Source: Nitrospirae bacterium CG2_30_53_67
GTDB lineage: Bacteria; CG2-30-53-67
DNA: 24,787 nucleotides
Direction: 5' to 3'
Assembly: GCA_001873285.1 (NCBI GenBank)
Contig: MNYV01000122.1
Location: 1 to 24,787, forward strand
In this document: positions 9,151-16,970 of the stretch, piece by piece
Layout of the letters: the number at the start of each line of letters is the position of its first letter
Numbering within the stretch: position 1 is the stretch's first letter
Made by a program: the position numbers and the translations under genes
The notes under the pieces: generated by a model
What the model was told of the DNA's origin: nothing
Seen by the model: only the letters and a program-made list of their open reading frames with translations
The model's database searches: none

Positions 9151-10162
9151 GGTGATAAGAGAAGAAGAGAAGAAACTTCGGTCCTGCCGCAGAACCAGCG
9201 GCCTTCTGATCGTGGACAAACCCGCCGGATGGACATCCCATGACATTGTAGCAAAATTGCGCAGGCATCTTGGTGTTCGGAAGATCGGGCATGCAGGGAC
9301 TCTCGATCCCGATGCGACCGGGCTTCTCCCTCTCTGCGTGGGGCAGGCCGCACGGATTACGGAATACCTGATGGACATCCCCAAGGCGTACCGAGTCCGG
9401 CTGAAATTCGGAGAAGAGACCGATACGGACGATGCCTCCGGCCGGGTCATCCGGAAGACGGAGATCAGCGGAATCACCGAGGAACAGGTCCGGTCGGCGT
9501 TGAACCTTTTTTCAGGCGAAATCCAGCAGGTTCCTCCACTGTTTTCGGCCGTCAGGAAACACGGGCGCAGGCTCTACGAATATGCCAGAAAGGGAGAGGA
9601 TGTCTGTCGAGAGCCCCGTGCCGTGACGATTTACGAAATCCGTGAAGTGGAATGCCGCCTTCCTGAGATATCCTTTTGGGTGCGATGTTCACGGGGAACC
9701 TATATGCGTTCGCTTTGCCGGGATATCGGCAGGGTCATGGGCATGAGCGCCCATATGAGCCGGCTCCGCCGCACTGAGAGCGCCTCATTTACCGAGAAGG
9801 ATGCGCACCCCCTGTCCGAGATCACGGCCATGAACCCGGATGACGTGACGGCCCTTCTGGTCCCCATGGACGTTCCGTTGTCTCACTTTATACCCGTAGT
9901 GGTTCGTTCCGACCGAATACAAAAGATCCGATACGGGCAGCCTTTGGACCAGGAAGACCTTGCCGGGATGCCGGACTCCTGGCAGACAGGCCGGCTATGC
10001 CGCCTCTATGGAGAGGACGGTGATTTCTTGTCCATCGGCAGGCTGGATCGTTCTCCGTCCGGAGTTCCCAACGTCCATCCGAAGAAGGTCTTCTGCCAGG
10101 ATGAAAAAATAGCTTTACTTGATTCGTCCGATATGTTAAAAAGTAACAGGCAGAAAGAATAA
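9143..10162 (+). CDS. truB: tRNA pseudouridine(55) synthase TruB
   Basis: TruB makes pseudouridine 55 in the T-loop of tRNAs. With the ATG at 9143 the product has 339 residues and overlaps nrnA by 8 bp (ATGGTTGA); an in-frame ATG at 9110 would add 11 residues not typical of the family. The N-terminal GLLIVDKPAGWTSHD and catalytic GTLDPDATG (Asp55) motifs are clear, followed by PPLFSAVRKHGRRLYEYAR and VRCSRGTYMRSLCRDIG. The C-terminal 70 or so residues (GQPLDQED, RLYGEDGDFLSIGRL) look like a PUA domain. It sits directly upstream of rpsO, the classic order. Confidence 0.95.
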   Translation: MVEVIREEEKKLRSCRRTSGLLIVDKPAGWTSHDIVAKLRRHLGVRKIGHAGTLDPDATGLLPLCVGQAARITEYLMDIPKAYRVRLKFGEETDTDDASGRVIRKTEISGITEEQVRSALNLFSGEIQQVPPLFSAVRKHGRRLYEYARKGEDVCREPRAVTIYEIREVECRLPEISFWVRCSRGTYMRSLCRDIGRVMGMSAHMSRLRRTESASFTEKDAHPLSEITAMNPDDVTALLVPMDVPLSHFIPVVVRSDRIQKIRYGQPLDQEDLAGMPDSWQTGRLCRLYGEDGDFLSIGRLDRSPSGVPNVHPKKVFCQDEKIALLDSSDMLKSNRQKE

Positions 10163-10221
10163 AGAGAAGGATTTTTTTATTCATGTGAAGAGGTCTAATC
10201 CAAGAGGAGGTGAGCAGACAT

Positions 10222-10491
10222 ATGACTATGGTCAAGGAGCAGAAACAAAAGATTATTGATTCATATAAAAAGCATGAGGGCGATACCGGATCTCCTGAGG
10301 TCCAAGTCGCCATCATCTCGGAGAGAATCAATTATCTTACGGAACACTTCAAGGTCCATAAAAAGGACCACCATTCACGCAGGGGTTTGCTGAAAATGGT
10401 CGGTCAAAGGCGTAAGCTCCTGGACTATTTGATAAAGAAAGACATTAACAGATACCGCCAATTGATTGACAAATTAGGGATCCGTAAGTAA
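10222..10491 (+). CDS. rpsO: 30S ribosomal protein S15
   Basis: S15 is a primary 16S rRNA binding protein of the small-subunit platform. The 89-residue length from ATG 10222 is exactly the family norm, and a perfect AGGAGGTG Shine-Dalgarno (10205-10212) lies 9 nt upstream; the in-frame GTG at 10210 falls within that site and is rejected. Conserved segments include [35 protein letters not shown] and RRKLLDYL. The C-terminal [12 protein letters not shown] is typical. In Escherichia coli S15 represses its own translation through a leader structure; nothing equivalent is obvious in the short 59-bp spacer here. pnp follows after a palindrome-rich gap. Confidence 0.96.
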   Translation: MTMVKEQKQKIIDSYKKHEGDTGSPEVQVAIISERINYLTEHFKVHKKDHHSRRGLLKMVGQRRKLLDYLIKKDINRYRQLIDKLGIRK

Positions 10492-10501
10492 CTCAACAAC
10501 A

Positions 10502-10609
10502 GGCCTGCAGCTTTTAGCCACAGATGGACACAGATAAGGAACGGCAGAATCATCGAGTTTAAATTGTTCGTTCCTTAACTGCGTTTATCTGTGGTCCGTA
10601 TTGCAGGCC
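10502..10609. repeat. 108-bp imperfect palindrome between rpsO and pnp
   Basis: Nested arms pair over the whole element: GGCCTGCA with TGCAGGCC (10502-10509/10602-10609), CCACAGAT with ATCTGTGG (10518-10525/10587-10594), and AAGGAAC with GTTCCTT (10536-10542/10570-10576). Imperfect pairing joins the last two blocks and the central loop is 27 nt. The CACAGATgnACACAGATAA wording resembles dispersed repeats seen in many environmental genomes. As RNA it would form a long stem just upstream of pnp, a place where E. coli has an RNase III-processed stem. It may be a MITE/REP-like insertion, a processing site, or both. Confidence 0.85.
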
Positions 10610-10658
10610 CCAAAGCGATACCCTGCGCGGGTCATCGCATAGGAGCGCAGATATAACG

Positions 10659-12761
10659 ATGATACATAAACTTGAAACCATGGTGGGGGGGCGCCTCCTT
10701 TCCATAGAGACGGGAAACGTGGCCAAACAGGCATCAGGCGCCGTGATGGCGCGCTACGGAGACACCATGGTCCTGGTGACCGCGGTCTCCGATCATAACG
10801 AACGGCAGGGTGTGGATTTCCTCCCGCTCACCATTCAATACCAGGAAAAGTTTTATGCCGCAGGAAAGATTCCCGGCGGTTTTTTCAAGAGAGAGGGAAG
10901 ACCCACTGAGTTCGAAACCTTATCCTCAAGACTGATCGACCGGCCCCTCCGTCCCCTTTTTCCTAAAAACTATTTCTTTGAAACCCAGGTGATTGCCACC
11001 GTCCTCTCTGCGGATCAGCAGAATTATCCGGATACGATTGCCCTGATCGGGGCTTCGGCTGCCCTTGCGATATCCGACGTTCCTTTCAAAGGACCGGTGG
11101 GAGGGGTGCGCGTGGGCAGGATCAATGGTGAATTCGTGATCAACCCCACATACAGCCGGATGGCAGACAGCGAACTCAACCTGATTGTGGCCGGGACACG
11201 CGAGGCCGTGACCATGGTCGAGGCCGGCGCCAGGGAACTTCCCGAAGAGGTCATGGCCGAAGCCATCGAGTTCGGCCATAGAGAAATCATCCGGATTGTG
11301 GAGATTCAGGAGGAACTTCAGCGCCGTGTCAATCCGGTGAAAAGGGTCCTTGAAACACCCGTCCCTGATGAAGCCGGGAAACAACTTGAAGCGGAGATTC
11401 GCTCCGCTGCCGCGGAGATGATCCGGTCTGTGAATGCCACACCGGGGAAACATGCCCGTCAGAAGGAGCTCGACGACGTCCTTCAGGAAATGATCAAAAG
11501 GTTCGATGATGAAACCGGGTCGAAGAAGGCCTTCATCAGCGGAGTCTGTTCCGAAATAGAGAGGGAAGACTTAAGAAGGCTGATCATACAAGAGAAGAAG
11601 CGGGTGGACGGACGCTCATTCAATGAGGTGCGTCCCATTAGCTGCCGGGTTGGTTTTCTTCCCAGGACACACGGATCCGCCCTGTTCACTCGAGGGGAGA
11701 CGCAGTCCATCGTGGTCACGACCCTGGGAACCTCCTCGGATGAACAGCGCATCGACGCCCTGGAGGGCGAATCGACCAAACGCTTCATGCTTCATTACAA
11801 TTTCCCGCCCTATAGCGTGGGAGAGGCCAAGATGCTTCGCGGACCCGGCAGGCGGGAAGTCGGACACGGCGCCCTGGCCGAACGGGCATTGACCCCGGTC
11901 ATCCCTGATGAAGAAAAATTTCCATATACCATACGGATCGTCTCGGAGATCACCGAATCCAACGGGTCGTCCTCCATGGCCACGGTCTGCGGCGGCACAT
12001 TATCCCTCATGGATGCAGGGGTCCCGATCGCCTCACCGGTTTCAGGTATCGCCATGGGGTTGATCAAGGAGGGTGACGACGTCATCATCCTCTCGGACAT
12101 CCTCGGCGCTGAGGACCATTTCGGAGATATGGACTTCAAGGTGACAGGGACGGAAAAAGGCGTGACGGCCCTACAGATGGATATCAAGATATCCGGAGTG
12201 GACAGGGAAATCATGTCCAGGGCCCTGGCACAGGCCAGGGAAGGACGGATCTTTATCCTGAAGAAGATGCTTGAGGCCCTCCCTGTACCCAGGGAAAATA
12301 TTTCGGTTCTCGCTCCGAGAATCGTGACCATCAAGATTCATCCGGACAAGATCCGGGAGGTGATCGGCCCCGGAGGCAAGATGATCCGGAGCATTGTGGA
12401 GCAGACCGGCGCGAAAATCGACATCGAGGACGATGGAACCGTCAAGATCGCCTCTGCGGATTCTGAGGCATGCGAGAATGCCATCAAGATCATCCGGGAC
12501 CTGACCCAGGAGGCCCAGGTAGGGAAGATCTATCTTGGGACGGTCAGGAAGATCATGGATTTCGGGGCCTTTGTGGAGATCTTTCCGGGCACAGACGGCC
12601 TGGTGCACATCTCGCAGCTGGCTGATTTCCGGGTCAACCGGGTGGAAGACGTGCTCAAGGAAGGCGATCAGACCCTGGTCAAGGTTCTGGAAATCGACCG
12701 GCAGGGAAAGATACGGCTGAGCCGCAAGGAAGCCATGCCCGAGAAGGAAAAGAAAAAATAA
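10659..12761 (+). CDS. pnp: Polyribonucleotide nucleotidyltransferase (PNPase)
   Basis: PNPase degrades RNA 3' to 5' by phosphorolysis and can add tails. The 700-residue protein has the full domain set: first RNase PH-like domain (about 1-215, [10 protein letters not shown]), helical linker (about 235-305), second catalytic RNase PH-like domain (about 310-530, with [25 protein letters not shown], and [20 protein letters not shown]), a KH domain ([16 protein letters not shown]) and a C-terminal S1 domain ([26 protein letters not shown]). The start has AGGAG at 10641-10645 with a rather long 13-nt spacer. The preceding long stem could serve RNase III-dependent autoregulation, as known in E. coli. 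Confidence 0.97.
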   Translation: MIHKLETMVGGRLLSIETGNVAKQASGAVMARYGDTMVLVTAVSDHNERQGVDFLPLTIQYQEKFYAAGKIPGGFFKREGRPTEFETLSSRLIDRPLRPLFPKNYFFETQVIATVLSADQQNYPDTIALIGASAALAISDVPFKGPVGGVRVGRINGEFVINPTYSRMADSELNLIVAGTREAVTMVEAGARELPEEVMAEAIEFGHREIIRIVEIQEELQRRVNPVKRVLETPVPDEAGKQLEAEIRSAAAEMIRSVNATPGKHARQKELDDVLQEMIKRFDDETGSKKAFISGVCSEIEREDLRRLIIQEKKRVDGRSFNEVRPISCRVGFLPRTHGSALFTRGETQSIVVTTLGTSSDEQRIDALEGESTKRFMLHYNFPPYSVGEAKMLRGPGRREVGHGALAERALTPVIPDEEKFPYTIRIVSEITESNGSSSMATVCGGTLSLMDAGVPIASPVSGIAMGLIKEGDDVIILSDILGAEDHFGDMDFKVTGTEKGVTALQMDIKISGVDREIMSRALAQAREGRIFILKKMLEALPVPRENISVLAPRIVTIKIHPDKIREVIGPGGKMIRSIVEQTGAKIDIEDDGTVKIASADSEACENAIKIIRDLTQEAQVGKIYLGTVRKIMDFGAFVEIFPGTDGLVHISQLADFRVNRVEDVLKEGDQTLVKVLEIDRQGKIRLSRKEAMPEKEKKK

Positions 12762-12772
12762 AAACATCCTTG

Positions 12773-12809
12773 CGACAACAAGAGGGGGGGATACCCACTC
12801 TTGTTGTCG
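12773..12809. repeat. Large hairpin between pnp and dut
   Basis: A perfect 12-bp stem (CGACAACAAGAG with CTCTTGTTGTCG, 12773-12784 and 12798-12809) has a 13-nt loop with a run of seven G. No T-run follows, so it is not a canonical intrinsic terminator. A 3'-end stability or processing structure, or partial termination, is more likely. dut begins 49 bp later without its own obvious promoter. Confidence 0.8.
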
Positions 12810-12858
12810 TAAGAATCATGCCTTTAAAAACGGCGCAAGACGTCTTAGAACTGACCTC

Positions 12859-13335
12859 ATGAAGATCATTCAGGTCCAGATATGTAAGAGAGAAAACTGC
12901 CGCGACCTTCAGATGCCCGCGTATATGTCCGAACATGCCTCAGGAATGGATCTTCTCGCAGCCATACAGGAACAAGAGATCATAGAGCCCGGTGAGTGCA
13001 AGCGGATTCCTACAGGAATTTTTATTGCGCTGCCGGAAGGCGTTGAGGCTCAGATCAGGCCCAGGAGCGGTCTGGCCTTGAAGCATGGGATCACCCTCCT
13101 CAACTCACCAGGCACCATAGATTCGGATTACCGTGGAGAAATCGGGGTACTGATGATCAATCACGGCCCGGAACCATTCACCGTACGCAGGGGAGACCGG
13201 ATCGCACAGATGGTGATCGTTCCGGTGTTCAGGGCCGAGTGGGTCCAGGTGCAGGTCCTTCCGGAGACCGGAAGGGCTTCAGGCGGATTCGGGCATACGG
13301 GAATTCGAGAGGGCGATTTCAAGGGGATCGATTGA
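12859..13335 (+). CDS. dut: Deoxyuridine 5'-triphosphate nucleotidohydrolase (dUTPase)
   Basis: Trimeric dUTPase hydrolyses dUTP to dUMP and pyrophosphate, keeping uracil out of DNA and feeding thymidylate synthesis. All five family motifs are present in 158 residues: [45 protein letters not shown] and, at the C-terminal arm, [10 protein letters not shown]. The last differs slightly from the common GGFGSTG. No Shine-Dalgarno is visible ahead of the ATG at 12859, which is unusual among its neighbours. It follows pnp as in related genomes, but the M16 peptidase gene often found between them is absent. Its TGA shares one base with the kdsC ATG. Confidence 0.95.
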   Translation: MKIIQVQICKRENCRDLQMPAYMSEHASGMDLLAAIQEQEIIEPGECKRIPTGIFIALPEGVEAQIRPRSGLALKHGITLLNSPGTIDSDYRGEIGVLMINHGPEPFTVRRGDRIAQMVIVPVFRAEWVQVQVLPETGRASGGFGHTGIREGDFKGID

Positions 13336-13862
13336 TGGACGACGCTATCCGGGAAAAAGCCTTGAAGATCCGTTGGATCATACTCGACGTGGACGGGGTC
13401 ATGACCGACGGCGGCATCACCTATGACGCACATGGGCTGGAGACCAAAACTTTTCATGTCCGTGACGGCCATGGGATCAAGCTTGCCCAACGGGCAGGCC
13501 TCCGTTTTGCGATCATCACCGGAAGGGAGTCCCCGGTTGTGAATCTGAGGGCCAGGGAACTGGGGATCGAAGAGGTCCGCCAGGGGGCAAAGAGAAAAAT
13601 CGAGGCCTATGACGAAATTATCGGAAAATGGGATCTGACAGATGAGGAGGCTGCCTATATCGGGGATGATCTCATCGATCTTCCGATTTTTCGGCGTGCC
13701 GGTCTTTCCGCCGCGGTGGCCGATGCCGACCTGGAGACCAGGGGACAGGCCGATCTTATTCTCTCGCATCCGGGCGGCCGCGGCGCCGTACGTGAATTCA
13801 TCGAGATCATCCTCCAAGCCCAGAACAAATGGAAAGAGGTTACGGAGAGATACTATTCGTAA
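13335..13862 (+). CDS. kdsC: 3-deoxy-D-manno-octulosonate 8-phosphate phosphatase (KdsC)
   Basis: KdsC removes phosphate from KDO-8-phosphate, giving KDO for lipopolysaccharide; this supports a Gram-negative envelope. The 175-residue protein is a capless HAD phosphatase: LDVDGVMTDG (nucleophile Asp18 and acid Asp20), VRDGHGIKLAQRAGL, IITGRES (motif II), the Lys of VRQGAKRK (motif III) and YIGDDLIDLP (motif IV). I place the start at 13335 because it overlaps the dut stop by one base (TGATG) and fits the usual N-terminus; a longer in-frame ORF starts inside dut. It appears to be the last gene of the operon. Other KDO genes are not in the window. Confidence 0.92.
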   Translation: MDDAIREKALKIRWIILDVDGVMTDGGITYDAHGLETKTFHVRDGHGIKLAQRAGLRFAIITGRESPVVNLRARELGIEEVRQGAKRKIEAYDEIIGKWDLTDEEAAYIGDDLIDLPIFRRAGLSAAVADADLETRGQADLILSHPGGRGAVREFIEIILQAQNKWKEVTERYYS

Positions 13863-13998
13863 TTCCGGTGAAGGAAATTGGGCTCTTCGCGTAAGAGTGT
13901 GGGTTGATTCCAATAAAAAAAACACTATACGGCCAACATGTCTTCAGATGCTCATGATCCATTAGCCAGTCCGAAAGCCCCCTGAATTCTTCTTCAGT

Positions 13999-14037
13999 AA
14001 TCACTTTACCCCCGGCAAAGCCGGGAGTAAAGTGATT
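13999..14037. repeat. 18-bp-arm hairpin, possible bidirectional terminator
   Basis: AATCACTTTACCCCCGGC pairs with GCCGGGAGTAAAGTGATT around a 3-nt AAA loop, with one mismatch. The stem would be very stable from either strand. Downstream of it the plus strand reads CTTTC rather than a clean T-run, so termination is only a possibility. Confidence 0.75.
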
Positions 14038-14127
14038 CTTTCGATGAAGACACCAGAGGGGATAAGAGCGGTATATTTTTATTAGTCGGGCAGGAAAGAA
14101 TAGAGATGGTTCAAAAAATCTCCCCTT

Positions 14128-14199
14128 GCCTGCCTGCTGTGTCGGTAGACAGGTGGCCCCGCGCGCCTGTCTGCGTGCTACCACACAGCACAGGCAGGC
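14128..14199. repeat. Nested cruciform-type inverted repeat
   Basis: The outer arms GCCTGCCTGCTGTGT and ACACAGCACAGGCAGGC pair with a 2-nt bulge, and an inner stem pairs AGACAGG (14147-14153) with CCTGTCT (14166-14172). The multi-level palindrome and its CAGGCAGG wording are typical of dispersed intergenic repeats rather than of coding DNA. Confidence 0.75.
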
Positions 14200-14227
14200 G
14201 CATTAAAAAGCTGATCCACCCTATTCG

Positions 14228-14308
14228 CCTCCCCTTTGTAAGGGGAGGATAGGTGGGGTAGATCCAGGGGGGGGCTACCTCCCCATTCCCCTCCTTACAA
14301 AGGAGGGG
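14228..14308. repeat. Pair of mirror-image C/G-rich hairpins
   Basis: Two hairpins, CCTCCCCTT-tgt-AAGGGGAGG (14228-14248) and CCCCTCCTT-aca-AAGGAGGGG (14288-14308), are themselves inverted relative to one another, with similar flanks (GGTGGGGTAG and CTACCTCCCC). The pair resembles the C-run/G-run intergenic repeats common in deltaproteobacteria-like genomes. Confidence 0.75.
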
Positions 14309-14333
14309 GAAATGAAATTCCTCCCGTCGCCTG

Positions 14334-14353
14334 CCCTGAGCGCAGTCGAAGGG
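14334..14353. repeat. Short dispersed repeat motif CCCTGAGCGCAGTCGAAGGG
   Basis: This 20-bp imperfect palindrome matches a wording I recognise as a widespread intergenic repeat in environmental bacterial genomes. There is only one copy in this window, so its repetitive nature is from general recognition and not shown here. Confidence 0.45.
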
Positions 14354-14425
14354 GCAAAGGGAGGTTAGATCCTGCCCTCGAATGGGTTGATCGGCCGATG
14401 GCTCGTAGAGGGGAGGGATTCTCTA

Positions 14426-14458
14426 CATGATGTCGTTTCTATTATGAGAACCTTAATA
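14426..14458 (+). repeat. 33-bp repeat, copy 1 (downstream of the act operon)
   Basis: The core GTCGTTTCTATTATGAGAAC, followed by CTTAATA, matches copy 2 (20595-20627) over 33 bp with one mismatch, in the same orientation. A degenerate inverted copy lies at 17699-17727. This copy is preceded by a small GTAGAG/CTCTAC hairpin (14405-14426). It lies 128 bp beyond the actE stop. Confidence 0.85.
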
Positions 14459-14474
14459 TATGAGGAGTGAATAT

Positions 14475-14504
14475 CTGGATTCCCCGATCAAGTCGGGGAA
14501 TGAC
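14475..14504. repeat. 30-bp hairpin repeat, copy 1 (CTGGATTCCCCGAT family)
   Basis: TTCCCCGA pairs with TCGGGGAA around a 5-nt loop, and the flanks read CTGGA and TGAC. The same 30 bp recurs at 21587-21616 with one difference. Two partial copies of the right half (GGGGAATGACGGG and GGGGAATGACAGGG) follow at about 14517-14553. From the minus strand it lies downstream of actE and could stabilise or end that transcript. Confidence 0.85.
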
Positions 14505-14585
14505 GGGGTTGGCTGTGGGGAATGACGGGACTGGCTGTCGGGGAATGACAGGGTTTGTTAGGGAGGGATTCCCCTCTTGTCCGGA

Positions 14586-15071
14586 TCAAGACCCAGAAGG
14601 CCTTTCTCTGAAAACCCGCAGATAATTAACCAGGTTCCATCGCTCCTGAGGGGAAATCCTTTTCTGAAAGGAGGGCATGGTCCCGAAGCCGAAGGTGATC
14701 CGGATAAAGATGTCCGCATCCTTCATCTGCTGTATTCTTTGCTCATGGAGATTGGCCGGCTGAGGCAGAAACTTTTTTCCTACAGGACCGTCTCCAAACC
14801 CCTGCTTCCCGTGGCACATGGCGCAGTTGATCTCGAAGAGGGTCTCCCCCCGCTGAACCGATGCATCATTCACCGGTACAGGATTGATCAGCGTCTCTCC
14901 GGGGATCAAGACTTCCTTCCCTTGAATGGGCATGGATTCATCCGGTGATGAGAGCCTCGGCCCCTCCTGGGCCTTGAAGGACGGCTGATCTTCCATGTCA
15001 TGGCATCCCACAATGCCGAACAGGAATTCCGTTATGAGCAGAAACCGGATAGAGAAAATGAAGCGCCTCAT
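14586..15071 (-). CDS. actE: ActE-like monoheme cytochrome c lipoprotein of the ACIII-like complex
   Basis: A 161-residue exported protein with an N-terminal signal ending in a lipobox (GIVGC, Cys23), so it is predicted to be a lipoprotein. One c-type heme site, CAMCH (Cys83 to His87), and a likely distal Met in GTMPSF (Met132) give a class I cytochrome fold; LVNYLRVF is the usual C-terminal helix. In ACIII, ActE is the monoheme cytochrome that may pass electrons to soluble or oxidase-bound carriers. The start overlaps the actD stop by 4 bp (ATGA) with GGGGAGG 7 nt upstream. It is the last gene of the operon; no actF follows. Confidence 0.88.
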   Translation of the reverse strand: MRRFIFSIRFLLITEFLFGIVGCHDMEDQPSFKAQEGPRLSSPDESMPIQGKEVLIPGETLINPVPVNDASVQRGETLFEINCAMCHGKQGFGDGPVGKKFLPQPANLHEQRIQQMKDADIFIRITFGFGTMPSFQKRISPQERWNLVNYLRVFRERPSGS

Positions 15072-15595
15072 TTCTCGTCCTCCCCATACGTGCCTTCGGC
15101 AAGCCGGACCCTCACGGCCCCGGCCTTCTGCATGATCTCCCTGGCCTTGTCCTGCTGGTTCCGGTCCCTGCAGTCAACCAAGATCCCGATCAGTCCCCGT
15201 GATATCTCCGGATCATACAGGCGTTTTTTGAATTTAGGGAGCCCCATCTCCAGAAACATGCCGCCGATGGTTCCAAGAATGGCGAAGAGCATCATGAATT
15301 CATAGGTAATGATCCCTACGGGGAAAAGCGATATGATGGGCTTGTCCCCAGTATAAAGGGGATAGAGCCAGGCCGTAAGGACCGACAGGGAGAAACCAAG
15401 AATTATTCCCACCGCTCCGCCGGTTAGGGAGATCCAGCGGAAATAGGAGCGCCTCTCCTCCTTGACGATCACACCGTTCGGATACGGGGCGGAAGAGAGC
15501 GAGGTCATGGCCTTTTCATCCATGCCGCTCTGGATCAGGGCCTCCACGGCCCCGGCTGCGGTCTGCGGGTCTTTAAAAAGTCCCAGGGTTTCCAT
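15068..15595 (-). CDS. actD: ActD-like DUF3341 membrane subunit
   Basis: This 175-residue protein matches the DUF3341/ActD pattern: a soluble N-terminal part beginning METLGLFKDPQTAAGAVEAL, two transmembrane helices (about residues 55-80 and 95-120, GGAVGIILGFSLSVLTAW and GIITYEFMMLFAILGTIGG) and a short C-terminal domain. ActD has no cofactor; it packs against ActC at the membrane in known ACIII structures. It overlaps actC by 23 bp and actE by 4 bp, implying coupled translation. Its presence argues for ACIII rather than the related Qrc complex, which lacks this subunit. Confidence 0.88.
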   Translation of the reverse strand: METLGLFKDPQTAAGAVEALIQSGMDEKAMTSLSSAPYPNGVIVKEERRSYFRWISLTGGAVGIILGFSLSVLTAWLYPLYTGDKPIISLFPVGIITYEFMMLFAILGTIGGMFLEMGLPKFKKRLYDPEISRGLIGILVDCRDRNQQDKAREIMQKAGAVRVRLAEGTYGEDEK

Positions 15596-16970
15596 CCTGC
15601 TGTTCCTCCGTAATATGTGTATTCAAGGTCGTCCGGCCAAGCTGAGTCTTTGACCGCAAGATTTCGCCCTCCATCACATCGTTGATGGAGACAATGGGAA
15701 AGAACTTGGAAAAGAGTGTGTACAGGAGGGCGAATCCTGCAAATGCAGCAGCCATGATCGAGATCTCCACCCATGTGGGGTGGTAGACCCCCCAGATGAA
15801 AGGGACGTTCCTGTGAGAGAGGGTCGGGACCACAATCAGGAACCGCTCGATGAACATCCCCACGTTCACAAAAAGAGAGATGATCAGTATGGCCGGAATG
15901 GATCTTCGCACCTTTTTGAAGCAGAGCGCAGGAATCGTGATGCAGGAGTTCCCGAGCACCATGAGGCCGAGAAGATACCAGTACCGCTCTGCGATGAAGG
16001 TAAAGACCTCCCACTCGATGGGCTTGTGCCCGTACCAGGTCGTCAGAACCTCGGAAAAATAGAAATAGGTCCATAAGAGGGAGACGACGAGGAGGATCTT
16101 CCCCATATTGTCGAAATGGATCGGACGCAGATACGCCTCCAGATGAAAGGCCTTGCGGATCACCACCATGACCGTGATCACGGCGGCCACGCCCGAGAAG
16201 ATAGCCCCGATCACGAAATACGGAGCGAAGATGGTGCTGTGCCAACCCGGCACCAGGGTCATGGCGAAGTCCCAGGAGACGATGGAATGGACCGAGACGG
16301 CCACCGGGATGATCAGGACCGCCATGAGTGTGGATGCCTTGGCGAAGACGCGCCACTCGTGTGCCGATCCTCGCCATCCCATGGCAAGGACCGAATAGAG
16401 CTGCTTCCTCCAGCCCGAAGACCGGTCCCGTACGATAGCAAGATCAGGGAGCATCCCAAGGTAGAGAAAGAGCGAACTCCCGATGATATAGGTGGTAATG
16501 GCTATGATATCCCAGAGCAGGGGCGAGCGGAAGTTGGGCCAGAGGCCCCGCTGATTGGGGATGGGGAGAAAGTAGAGGAGCTTCCAGGGACGGCCCAGAT
16601 GGATCATGGGGAAGGTCCCGGCCACCAGGATCGTAAAAACGGTCAAGGCCTCGGCCCCCCGCAGGATCGGCCTTCGCCAGTTGGCCTTGGCAAGGCGGAG
16701 AATCGCGGAGACCATGGTCCCGGAGTGCGAGAGCCCAACCCAGAAGACAAAGCTGACGATATAGAACCCCCACATCACCGGAAGGTTGATCCCGGCCGCA
16801 CCCATTCCGACTTTGATCTGATAACCCCAGGCAATCCCTCCCCAGATCACGATGAGCCCCAAAAATCCTACAAGCAGAAACCACTTCCAGGTGGGCGGGT
16901 TCATGGATGAGGTCAGCTCCTGCTGTATGGTCTTTGTATCCTTTGAAACCAGGTCCCTGTCATCGGACAT
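15573..16970 (-). CDS. actC: ActC-like NrfD/PsrC family quinone-interacting membrane subunit
   Basis: A polytopic protein of about 465 residues with roughly ten transmembrane helices, in the NrfD/PsrC family, predicted to hold the periplasm-facing quinone site. Characteristic stretches include the first helix (WFLLVGFLGLIVIWGG), MWGFYIVSFVFWVGLSHSG, HLGRPW, SVHSIVSWDFA and VGMFIERFLIV. GGGAGG-type Shine-Dalgarno GGGAGGAGG (16978-16986) lies 7 nt from ATG 16970, so I prefer this to the ATG at 16976 only 1 nt away. The start overlaps the end of actB2. Polysulfide reductase subunits belong to the same family, but the D and E neighbours favour ACIII. Confidence 0.9.
   Translation of the reverse strand: MSDDRDLVSKDTKTIQQELTSSMNPPTWKWFLLVGFLGLIVIWGGIAWGYQIKVGMGAAGINLPVMWGFYIVSFVFWVGLSHSGTMVSAILRLAKANWRRPILRGAEALTVFTILVAGTFPMIHLGRPWKLLYFLPIPNQRGLWPNFRSPLLWDIIAITTYIIGSSLFLYLGMLPDLAIVRDRSSGWRKQLYSVLAMGWRGSAHEWRVFAKASTLMAVLIIPVAVSVHSIVSWDFAMTLVPGWHSTIFAPYFVIGAIFSGVAAVITVMVVIRKAFHLEAYLRPIHFDNMGKILLVVSLLWTYFYFSEVLTTWYGHKPIEWEVFTFIAERYWYLLGLMVLGNSCITIPALCFKKVRRSIPAILIISLFVNVGMFIERFLIVVPTLSHRNVPFIWGVYHPTWVEISIMAAAFAGFALLYTLFSKFFPIVSINDVMEGEILRSKTQLGRTTLNTHITEEQQDGNPGTF

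Larger units (their letters stand above)
13863..14585. other. Gene-free convergent intergenic block rich in palindromic repeats
   Basis: This 723-bp gap separates the plus-strand kdsC from the minus-strand actE. I find no convincing gene. It holds several inverted repeats, annotated separately: 13999-14037, 14128-14199, 14228-14308, 14334-14353, 14426-14458 and 14475-14504. A clear T-tailed intrinsic terminator is not seen for either convergent transcript, so one or more of these hairpins may fill that role. Confidence 0.85.

Noticed and set aside
13840-14184. Minus-strand open frame overlapping the kdsC end, with the segment EEEFRGLSDWLMDHEHLK
   Set aside because: It runs across two palindromic repeats and part of kdsC, lacks a Shine-Dalgarno and matches no family I know. 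The middle could be a decayed gene scrap but I cannot support it.
13863-14585. CRISPR array or insertion sequence in the repeat-rich gap
   Set aside because: The repeats are different palindromes at irregular spacing, with no regular direct repeats and spacers and no transposase or IS ends.
16116-16910. 264-codon plus-strand open frame opposite actC
   Set aside because: Its composition is charged and repetitive with no domain; it is the antisense shadow of a clear ten-helix membrane protein gene.
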